Of a stretch of DNA of 64,000 nucleotides, positions 16,345-23,567 are shown in pieces. Where the stretch lies: positions 248,001-312,000 of the forward strand of contig NZ_FQYN01000005.1 in NCBI RefSeq assembly GCF_900141805.1, given 5' to 3'. How positions within the stretch are numbered: position 1 is the first letter of the stretch; each line of letters begins with the position of its first letter. This DNA is from Hymenobacter daecheongensis DSM 21074 (lineage in GTDB: Bacteria; Bacteroidota; Bacteroidia; Cytophagales; Hymenobacteraceae). The translations under genes and the position numbers were made by a program. Below the pieces are notes generated by a model. That model searched no databases. It was not told the origin of the DNA and saw nothing but the letters and a program-made list of their open reading frames with translations.

Positions 16345-19338
16345 TTACAGGGAGAAGTTGACGCCGAACGTGAAGGTGCGGGCGCTGGGGTACGGCAGGT
16401 AGTCGATGCCCACGGAAGGTACTTGGTTGGCCTCGCGCTTCACGGTGTTCACCTCCGGATCAAAGCCGTCGTACTTGGTTATCACGAACAGATTCTGGCC
16501 CGTGGCATATATCCGCGCCCCTTTCACGAAGCTGCCCACATCGCCGAAGGCATAGGAGAGCGTGACGTTGGACATCTTCAGGTAGTTGCCCTTCTCCAGG
16601 TAGCGCGTGGAGGCCGCCGAGGCGTTGCCGGTGGCTTCTTTAATCGGGTTTTCAAACGTGGCCAGCGCAATGTTTTTGCCGCCCCCGATCTGTCCCACGT
16701 TCCCTACCGCGTTCAGCGTGTTGTTGTAAATCATCTGGCCCAGCACGCCGGTCATGTTGGCAATCAGGCTGAGCTTGCCGTAGCGGGCATTGGCGCTCAG
16801 GCCCAGCAGCGTGCGCGGGTTGGGGCTGCCGCTGTAGGCAATAGGCCCAAAGGGATTAGACAGCCCCTGCTCGTTCAGGCCAGTGTACTGGGGCAGGAAA
16901 AAGGCGTTGACGGGATACCCGTTGCGGATGCTCTGCGACAGCGCCCCCGACAGGCCCTGGCCGTTGATGGCCCCGGTCGGAATGGCCGCCCCGACCAAGT
17001 CCGACACTTCGTTGCGGATGAAGGTGGCGTTGGCGTTGAAGCCTATTTCTACCTGCTCGCGGCGCACCAGCGTGGTGCCCAGGGCCAGCTCCACGCCTTT
17101 GTTCACGATTTTGCCATTGAGGTTTTCCCACCGAATGGCCGCCACGGAGGGCCGGGGCTCGCCGGGCGTGGTCGGAAACAGCAGGTCGGTGGTGGACTTG
17201 TGGAAGTAGTCGACCGTGAAGGTGAGGCGGTTGTCGAACGCCCCAATGTCGATACCCGCATTGTACTGGGCATCCGACTGCCACTTCAGGTCGTCGTTCC
17301 GGTCGTTGAGCGGCGACTGCGCCCCGTTGTCGTCGAGGGTGTAGCGGTACTGAGCCGCACCGGCCGGAAACTCCTGGTTGCCGGTGCGGCCGTAGCCGGC
17401 CCGCAGCTTGAGTTGGGTGAGCTTTTCGGCCGGGAAGAACGATTCCTGGCTTAGGTCCCAGGCCGCGGCAAACGAAGGGAAGTAGCCCACGCGGCTGTTA
17501 GGACCGAATTTGCTGCTCTGGTCGCGGCGCAGCGTGCCGGTCAGCACGTAGCGGTCCTTGTAGTTGAGAATGGCGCGCCCAAAAACCGACTGCAGCTCCG
17601 ACGAAGGGTCTACGAACGAGGATATCTTGCGCAGCGTGGCGCTCGAATACTGAATGTAGTTGGTGTAGTCGAGGCCGAAGGTGCCGAAACCGCCCACGGC
17701 GGGGTCAGAGTTGCCGTAGGCATTCACGTTGGAGCCGGAGTTGGCAAATTTCGTGTACTCGTAGCCCAGCAGCGCATTCAGGTTCAGGTCGGTGGTCACG
17801 GCCCGGTTGAAGCTGAGCGTGTGCGCAATCTGCTGGGTGGTCAGCTCATTGTTGCTGATGCTGGCAAAACCCTGGTCCTTGATGCCGGGCAGAGTGATGA
17901 GCCGCTGGTCGATGGAAGTGCGCCGCCCGCCCGTGTTGTAGTTCACGCTCAGCAGCGTGCGAAATTCCAGCCAGTCGGTAAACCGGAAATAAGGCGAGGC
18001 GCTGGCCAGAATGGTGGTCACCCGCGAGTTGTCGTTGTAGTACTCCTGGGCGGCCAGCGGATTCACGATGGCCCCTTCCTCAATGAAGAACGTGCCGTTG
18101 GAGTTGCGCAGCGGCTGCGTAGGGTTCCACTGCAGGGCCTGCCCGATCAGGCTGCCCCGAAAGCCGGCATCGGTTGTGATGGGGGCCAGCTGCTCACGAA
18201 ACTGACTGGTCGTCAAGTTCATATCCAGGCCCAGCTTCTTGCTGGTCAGAAACTGCAGGTTGGTGGAGAGGTTGGCGCTGTATTTTTGGAAGCCGGTTTT
18301 GCGCACGATGCCATCCTGGTCGAGGTAGCCCAGGGAGAGGCGGTAGCGGCCGGTTTCGCCGCCCCCGCTCATGGCCACGTTGTAGTTTTGCAGGTAGCCG
18401 GTGCGCAGAATTTCGTCGAGGGCATCCACGTCGCTGCCCTTGTCGGTAGCGGCGGGCACGCCGTAGTATTTGATGGCTTCCCGGTACTGGCCGGCATCAA
18501 GGAACGTAGGCCGGCGCAGCAAGGTCGAGAAGCCGCCCGACACGCCCACGTTGAGTACCGGAGCCCCCGTTTTGCCCTTCTTCGTGGTGATGAGCACCAC
18601 CCCGTAGGCGGCCCGCGAGCCGTAGATGGCCGTGGCCGAAGCGTCTTTCAGCACCGTCAAAGACTCAATATCGTCGGGGTTGAGGAAGTTGAGCGGATTG
18701 CTGTCGGCCCCGCTTCCCACGTCGGTGGAGGCCACCAGGCCGGGCCGGGCCGAGCGGCCGTCGAGCGGCACGCCGTCCACTACATACAAAGGCTGGCCGG
18801 TGCCCGTCACGGCCGAGTTGCCCCGGATGCGGATGGTAGAAGGCCCGCCGGGCTGGCCGCTGTTGTTGCTCACCTGCACCCCCGATACGCGCCCCTGTAG
18901 CAGCTGATCGGGCGACGTAAACGTGCCTTTGTTGAAGTCCTTGGTGCCAATCACGGCCACGGACCCGGTCATGTCCTGCTTGCGGGCCGTGCCGTAGCCC
19001 AGCACCACTACTTCGTTCAGCGCCTGGGCATCTTCCTGCAGCGTCACGTTCAGGGTGGCGGGCTCTGTTCCGGCCGTCACGCTCCGCGTTTGCGCCTTGT
19101 AGCCCACCGACGAAAACACGACCTCGTAGCTGCCCGGCGCCACGCGCAGCTCGTAGCGGCCGGCCACGTCGGTGGGGGCGGCCGTGGTGGTGCCCTTCAC
19201 GAGCACCGTAGCCCCGATGACGGCGGAGCCGTTGGCTTCCGTCACGGTGCCCTGAATAATGCTTTGCCCCAGCACCGCATTGGCCAGTGCCAGAAAGACT
19301 ACGAGTAGTCCGGCACGAATCGGTAGAAATACTGACAT
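16345..19338 (-). CDS. susC: SusC/RagA-type TonB-dependent oligosaccharide importer
   Basis: A 997-residue outer-membrane transporter. A signal peptide (to about 24) is followed by a carboxypeptidase-like beta-sandwich (IIQGTVTEANGSAVIGATVLVKG), a TonB-box region (LNEVVVLGYGTARKQDMTGSV), a plug (DPNN-like LNPDDIESLTVLKDASATAIYGSRA) and the barrel. It is the first gene of the minus-strand sugar operon and is divergent from a LacI-type regulator. It should import the oligosaccharide that SusD binds. Confidence 0.96.
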   Translation of the reverse strand: MSVFLPIRAGLLVVFLALANAVLGQSIIQGTVTEANGSAVIGATVLVKGTTTAAPTDVAGRYELRVAPGSYEVVFSSVGYKAQTRSVTAGTEPATLNVTLQEDAQALNEVVVLGYGTARKQDMTGSVAVIGTKDFNKGTFTSPDQLLQGRVSGVQVSNNSGQPGGPSTIRIRGNSAVTGTGQPLYVVDGVPLDGRSARPGLVASTDVGSGADSNPLNFLNPDDIESLTVLKDASATAIYGSRAAYGVVLITTKKGKTGAPVLNVGVSGGFSTLLRRPTFLDAGQYREAIKYYGVPAATDKGSDVDALDEILRTGYLQNYNVAMSGGGETGRYRLSLGYLDQDGIVRKTGFQKYSANLSTNLQFLTSKKLGLDMNLTTSQFREQLAPITTDAGFRGSLIGQALQWNPTQPLRNSNGTFFIEEGAIVNPLAAQEYYNDNSRVTTILASASPYFRFTDWLEFRTLLSVNYNTGGRRTSIDQRLITLPGIKDQGFASISNNELTTQQIAHTLSFNRAVTTDLNLNALLGYEYTKFANSGSNVNAYGNSDPAVGGFGTFGLDYTNYIQYSSATLRKISSFVDPSSELQSVFGRAILNYKDRYVLTGTLRRDQSSKFGPNSRVGYFPSFAAAWDLSQESFFPAEKLTQLKLRAGYGRTGNQEFPAGAAQYRYTLDDNGAQSPLNDRNDDLKWQSDAQYNAGIDIGAFDNRLTFTVDYFHKSTTDLLFPTTPGEPRPSVAAIRWENLNGKIVNKGVELALGTTLVRREQVEIGFNANATFIRNEVSDLVGAAIPTGAINGQGLSGALSQSIRNGYPVNAFFLPQYTGLNEQGLSNPFGPIAYSGSPNPRTLLGLSANARYGKLSLIANMTGVLGQMIYNNTLNAVGNVGQIGGGKNIALATFENPIKEATGNASAASTRYLEKGNYLKMSNVTLSYAFGDVGSFVKGARIYATGQNLFVITKYDGFDPEVNTVKREANQVPSVGIDYLPYPSARTFTFGVNFSL

Positions 19339-19387
19339 AGGGAAGTGGGATTTTAGGTGGAAAAAAAGCGACCTGTTTTGCTAAAGG

Positions 19388-19403
19388 TGGAGTATTAACT
19401 CCA
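19388..19403. promoter_or_regulatory. Short dyad in the susC leader
   Basis: A perfect 6-bp dyad, TGGAGT-ATTA-ACTCCA, 50 bp upstream of the susC start. It could be an operator or a leader hairpin. Its function is unknown. Confidence 0.35.
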
Positions 19404-19445
19404 ACAAAATCAAGTAATAACAGCATTGTGAAGCCCGTTTTCTTT

Positions 19446-19473
19446 CCGAAATCGGTTACGTTATCGATTTCGG
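19446..19473. promoter_or_regulatory. LacI-type operator between susC and lacI
   Basis: A 28-bp dyad centred on a CpG (positions 19459/19460): 14-nt arms CCGAAATCGGTTAC and GTTATCGATTTCGG agree at 12 of 14 positions, with the outer 9 perfect. A central CG is typical of LacI-family operators. It lies 108 bp from the susC start and 150 bp from the lacI start, so it could control both. Confidence 0.65.
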
Positions 19474-19622
19474 CGAGCCAACTTTTTTTTGCATTCTGGT
19501 GCCCGGCCGTATGGTTTCCCCCCGAAGTAGCCGACCTTACCGGCCCGGTGCTCCGGCCCTTCCCCTGGGCTGGCGGCCGCGGACATTTTCGTCCGTCTCC
19601 TAAATCCGTCCGGTTTTCCTCC

Positions 19623-20663
19623 ATGAAGCGAGCTACCCTGCGCGACATTGCCCAAGCCCTCGGCATCACCGTGGCTACCGTGTCGCGGGCCCTGAAGGAC
19701 TACCCCGACATCAGCGCCGCTACCAAGCTGGCCGTGCTGACCACCGCCGAGCGCCTGCACTACGCCCCGCACCCGCTGGCCGTGAAGCTGCGTCAGAAAG
19801 CCTACAAGGTGGTGGGCGTAGTGGTGCCCGACATCGTGCACCCGTTCTTCGCCGATGTTATCAGCGGCATCGTGGATGTGGTGGAGGCGCTGGGCTACCA
19901 CGTGATTCTGAGCCAGAGCAATGAGAGCTACGAGAAGGAAATCCGCGTCACGCAGATGCTGCAGGCCACCGGCGTAGACGGCCTGCTGGTATGCCTCTCC
20001 AATGAAACCGTAGCGGTAGACCACCTGCGCGCCCTGCAGGACTACAACCTGCCCGTGGTGCTGTTCGACAAAATCAGCTCCGGCCTTGATGCCAGCACCG
20101 TCGTCACCAACGACTTTCAGGGGGCCTACGATGCCGTAGCCCACCTGCTCGACCAGGGCTACACGCGCGTGGCCCACCTCAAAGGCCCCGCCCACCCCGA
20201 AAATACCCGCCAGCGCTTTGCCGGCTACCAGGCTGCCCTGGCCGCCTACGGCCTCCCCTTCCGCCCCGAATATGTATTGGAGTGCCAGGCCGTGACCCAC
20301 GCCGAGGGCTTCGCCTTTGCCCAGCAGCTGCTGGCCCTGCCCGAGCCGCCCCAGGCCATTTTCGCCGTCACCGACTCGGTGGCCATCGGCGCCATCACGG
20401 CCCTGAAGCAGGCCGGCCGCCGCGTGCCCCAGGATGTGGCCGTCATCGGCTTCAGCGACTGGGCCGTGTGCCAGCTGCTCGAACCCACAGTCAGCTCAGT
20501 GGCCCAGCCCGGCTACGACATCGGCCGCCGGGCCAGCGAGCTGCTGCTGCGCGAAATTCAGCAGCTGCGCGACGAGCAGCCCCCCGAGCATAGCCACCTG
20601 GTCCTCGATGCCACCGTTCGGGTGCGGCAGTCGTCGCAGCGGCCCCTGCCGGGCGGTGCCTGA
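19623..20663 (+). CDS. LacI-family transcriptional regulator
   Basis: A 346-residue regulator. The ATG at 19623 places the LacI helix-turn-helix at the very N-terminus (MKRATLRDIAQALGITVATV, with SRALKDYP following), as expected; an upstream in-frame start would add 65 non-conserved residues. The periplasmic-binding-protein-like sensor domain follows (VGVVVPDIVHPFFADVISG; PQAIFAVTDSVAIGAI; VAVIGFSDW). It is divergent from the SusC operon and very likely regulates it in response to a sugar. Confidence 0.93.
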   Translation: MKRATLRDIAQALGITVATVSRALKDYPDISAATKLAVLTTAERLHYAPHPLAVKLRQKAYKVVGVVVPDIVHPFFADVISGIVDVVEALGYHVILSQSNESYEKEIRVTQMLQATGVDGLLVCLSNETVAVDHLRALQDYNLPVVLFDKISSGLDASTVVTNDFQGAYDAVAHLLDQGYTRVAHLKGPAHPENTRQRFAGYQAALAAYGLPFRPEYVLECQAVTHAEGFAFAQQLLALPEPPQAIFAVTDSVAIGAITALKQAGRRVPQDVAVIGFSDWAVCQLLEPTVSSVAQPGYDIGRRASELLLREIQQLRDEQPPEHSHLVLDATVRVRQSSQRPLPGGA

Positions 20664-20679
20664 CCCCGCTCCGCTTGCT

Positions 20680-21849
20680 ATGCGTCGGATTCTCCCGGTC
20701 ATCGTTCTCGCGCAGTTTTTCTGCACCTCGCTCTGGTTTGCCGGCAATGCCGTAGCGCCCGATATCGCCGCCCGGTTTCAGCTGGGGCCGGGCTTCGTAG
20801 CCTCGCTCACCAGCGCCGTGCAGCTGGGCTTCATCAGCGGCACGCTCACCTTCGCCCTGCTGGCCGTCGCCGACCGCTTCTCCCCTTCCCGGGTGTTCTG
20901 CGTGAGTGCCCTGCTGGCCGCGCTCTGCAACCTGGGCCTCACCCTCAGCGGCCTCGATACCGCGGGCCTGCTGGCCTGCCGCTTCCTGACCGGGTTTTTC
21001 CTGGCCGGCATCTACCCCGTGGGCATGAAAATCGCCTCCGACTATTACCAGGCGGGGCTGGGCCGGTCGTTGGGGTTTCTGGTGGGGGCGCTGGTGCTGG
21101 GCACGGCGTTTCCGCATCTGTTGCGGGGCCTTGTTGGGCCGCTGCCCTGGCAAACCGTGGTGCAGGGCACCTCGGCGCTGGCCGCGCTGGGCGGGCTGGC
21201 GCTGGTGCTGCTGGTGCCCGATGGCCCTTACCGCCGCACCGGGCAGCATCTGCGCCTCACGGCTTTTCTGGCTGGGTTTCGGCAGCCGCAGTTCCGGGCC
21301 GCCGCCTTCGGCTACTTCGGGCACATGTGGGAGCTGTACACGTTCTGAGCCTTCGTGCCGGTACTGCTGGCGGCCTATGCGGCCCGCCACCCGGCGGCGC
21401 ACTTTTCGGTGCCGCTGCTCTCGTTTGGCATCATTGGGGCGGGCAGCGTGGCCTGCGTGGGCAGCGGACTGCTCTCGCAGGTGATGCCGGCCCGCACGGT
21501 GGCGGCGGGGGCGCTGGCGCTGTCGGGGCTGTGCTGCGTGGTGTCGCCGGTGGTGCTGGGCAGCGGCTCGGCGGGGCTGCGGCTGGGGTTTCTGGAGTTC
21601 TGGGGCCTGGTGGTAGTCGCCGATTCGCCGCTGTTTTCTACGCTGGTGGCCCGCCACGCGCCGGAAGCCACCCGCGGCACCTCGCTCACCATCGTCAACT
21701 GCCTGGGCTTCGCGCTGACGATTGTCAGCATTCAGCTCACCAGTTGGCTGGCTCTCCGGCTGGGGCCGGAGTGGTTTTTGGTGCCGCTGGCGCTGGGGCC
21801 GGTGCTGGGGTTGTGGGGGTTATGGCGGGGAAGGGAAGTGGTGGGGTGA
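20680..21849 (+). pseudogene. MFS transporter interrupted by one in-frame TGA
   Basis: The reading frame from ATG 20680 encodes 222 residues of a major facilitator (begins MRRILPVIVLAQFFCTSLWF), then hits TGA at 21346-21348 and continues in the same frame to 21849 with six more apparent TM helices. The junction reads WELYTF-stop-AFVPVLLAAY; the stop sits where a Trp (TGG) would restore a continuous 389-residue MFS protein of normal length. It starts 16 nt after lacI and was probably co-transcribed. A sequencing error, a recent nonsense mutation or readthrough are the alternatives. Confidence 0.85.
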
Positions 21850-21874
21850 TAATACTGTTACCAGAGAGCAAGAG

Positions 21875-21911
21875 AAAGCCCCGCTCCAGCTATCGGAACG
21901 GGGCTTTTGTT
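21875..21911. terminator. Bidirectional terminator
   Basis: The hairpin AAAGCCCCG ... CGGGGCTTTTGTTTT lies between the convergent MFS remnant and the HTH gene remnant. Confidence 0.8.
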
Positions 21912-22400
21912 TTACTGTTTCTGTAAAGTCGGCAAATCCTGGTAGTACTCTCGCTCGTGGCGCACATCATTATCATCAGGCCGACGCTCGGGAATGTACT
22001 GACCCCACTTCGCCACGTTGGGGTAGTTCAGCGGGGTCTTGGGAAACACGTCCAGCCGTATTCGCTCCCCGTTCACCACCTTCACCGGCAGCGAAATATC
22101 GGGCCGCTCAAAGCCCCACATAATAAAGTGGTAGTCCGCGTTCAGCGTTTCTTTGAGCAGCGGAATCCAGTAGGCCTGCACCACGCCCTGCCCGCGCCGG
22201 GCTTTGTTAATCATGTCCAAGTCGGTGTGCAACTGCCCGCAGATCCATTTCTTGTTCAGAATACGGCCCTCGCGGGCGCACCGCTCCAATTCCTTCACCA
22301 GCCGGTAGCGCATCCACGCATCGAGCCGCTTGATCGTATCACGGGGTGGAATGCCCGAGGTGGCCGCTTTGTACTTGCCGCGCCGCTCGGGGTCGGGGTC
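21912..22400 (-). pseudogene. Second half of a split tandem HTH gene
   Basis: This frame continues directly after the TAA that ends the upstream HTH gene (stop at 22401-22403), with 29 open codons before the first ATG at 22313, and ends at 21912. From the ATG it would give 133 residues. Its LKETLNADYHFIMWG mirrors LKDVYGADYHFILFG at the end of the upstream product, and the segment before it aligns as a diverged helix-turn-helix. Either it is an independent small gene starting at 22313, or one two-domain gene of about 257 codons has been cut by a nonsense codon. Function unknown. Confidence 0.55.
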
Positions 22401-22685
22401 TTACACCCCAAACAGTATAAAGTGGTAGTCGGCCCCGTACACGTCTTTCAGGCGGCGGGCGAGGGCCAGCTGCGCCCGCCGCAGCCCGCGCCGCATCTCG
22501 GAAATGACGGTGCGCCCAACGCCCAGGTGGCGGGCAATGTCCAGCTCGCTCGGGGCGAAGCCGTGGGCCAGCAGCGTATCCACCTCTTGCAGAAAGCGGG
22601 TAGTAATCTGGGTGCTGCGGAGCGCAATTTCAGGGTCTACCCGGCCGGAGTTCGGCGCGGGGGCATTAAGGTCTTTGTTTCCCAT
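22401..22685 (-). CDS. Small HTH DNA-binding protein
   Basis: A 94-residue protein with a helix-turn-helix (PSELDIARHLGVGRTVISEMRRG, about residues 44-66), ending ADYHFILFGV. Small proteins of this type resemble repressor-like DNA-binding domains. The next 163 codons in the same frame encode a second copy of the domain (see the adjacent entry), so this may be the N-terminal part of a formerly longer protein. Confidence 0.65.
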   Translation of the reverse strand: MGNKDLNAPAPNSGRVDPEIALRSTQITTRFLQEVDTLLAHGFAPSELDIARHLGVGRTVISEMRRGLRRAQLALARRLKDVYGADYHFILFGV

Positions 22686-22867
22686 TCTGTGTATAAAAAG
22701 AAGATAAGAGGAAGTTTAAAGCATTGCACACCGGTCATACAAAGCACTTCAATTAACGGTTTTTATTTTGTCAAACCATGTAATAAGAATAAATAGTTTA
22801 TAAAATTCATCCGCTTAGTTTTGAAACTATATCGACCTGTACCGGTTAGCACCCGTACCTTTAAACT

Positions 22868-23107
22868 ATGGACATCAAAGAACTTATAACCATTGACCCG
22901 GACATCCTGGGTGGGCAGCCCGTGTTTGCGGGCACCCGCGTGCCGGTAGAGTCGCTGTTTGACCATCTGGAGGCTGGGGTATCACTGGATGAATTTCTCG
23001 ACGACTTTCCGACGGTCACGAAAGAGCAGGCTATTGCCTTGCTTGACGTGGCAAATCGACTATTGACCTCCCGCAACATTGCTCAGCTCTATGCGGCTGT
23101 TGCTTGA
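22868..23107 (+). CDS. DUF433 antitoxin
   Basis: A 79-residue DUF433 protein: ITIDPDILGGQPVFAGTRVPVESLFDHLEAG is the family signature, followed by FLDDFPTVTKEQAIALLDVAN. DUF433 proteins are antitoxins of a VapB-like class with a winged-helix-like fold. It overlaps the DUF5615 gene downstream by 17 nt, the usual arrangement. The upstream region is AT-rich and contains a dyad, TAGTTT-TG-AAACTA (22816-22829), that could serve autoregulation. Confidence 0.88.
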   Translation: MDIKELITIDPDILGGQPVFAGTRVPVESLFDHLEAGVSLDEFLDDFPTVTKEQAIALLDVANRLLTSRNIAQLYAAVA

Positions 23108-23417
23108 TGAGAACCTGCCAAAACGCCTTAAGCTGGACTTTCCAGAGCACGAGGTTTTCACGGTGCGCGACAAAGGCTGGAATGGGATTAAGAATGGCGA
23201 GTTGTTGAAACTGATGCTGGCAGAAGGATTCGACGCATTGCTAACCTTCGACAAGAATTTGCAGCACCAGCAGAATTTCTCCAGATACACGCTGGCGGTG
23301 TTTGTGTTATCTGCGCCAATTAATCAGTACAAAGTTCTGACTGGGCTTTCCCCAATCATCATCAAGTATCTGGCTGCTTCTACCCTTCCTGTTGGCCCGA
23401 TTGTGATTCAAGGTTGA
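23091..23417 (+). CDS. DUF5615 PIN-like toxin
   Basis: A 108-residue DUF5615 protein with PIN-like acidic residues: the N-terminal MRLLLDENLPKRL, central VRDKGWNGIKNGELLKLMLAEGFDALLTFDKN. These are putative RNases of toxin-antitoxin modules. I chose the ATG at 23091 so that it begins at the conserved LLLDENLP strand; it overlaps the antitoxin stop. Confidence 0.85.
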   Translation: MRLLLDENLPKRLKLDFPEHEVFTVRDKGWNGIKNGELLKLMLAEGFDALLTFDKNLQHQQNFSRYTLAVFVLSAPINQYKVLTGLSPIIIKYLAASTLPVGPIVIQG

Positions 23418-23435
23418 TGTTTGGCTGCTATTGCG

Positions 23436-23475
23436 CTAGAGATGCTTCGACAAGCGGATGCCAGATGAGGCATGA
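23436..23475. repeat. Family B repeat, single degraded copy
   Basis: AGAGATGCTTCGACAAGC followed by a degenerate CATGA stretch. It resembles the full family B hairpin at 59389-59492 but lacks a facing partner. It lies just after the toxin gene. Confidence 0.5.
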
Positions 23476-23501
23476 CGTTCTGATTGGAATAAATTAAACG
23501 C

Positions 23502-23537
23502 AAAGAGCCCCGAAACCTGCCGGTTTCGGGGCTCTTT
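23502..23537. terminator. Bidirectional terminator
   Basis: A perfect stem, AAAGAGCCCCGAAACC with GGTTTCGGGGCTCTTT, around a short loop. It lies between the convergent toxin gene and the molybdenum hydroxylase operon. Confidence 0.9.
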
Positions 23538-23567
23538 CACTTCTTGCAGCCTCAGCCGCCGCTACCG

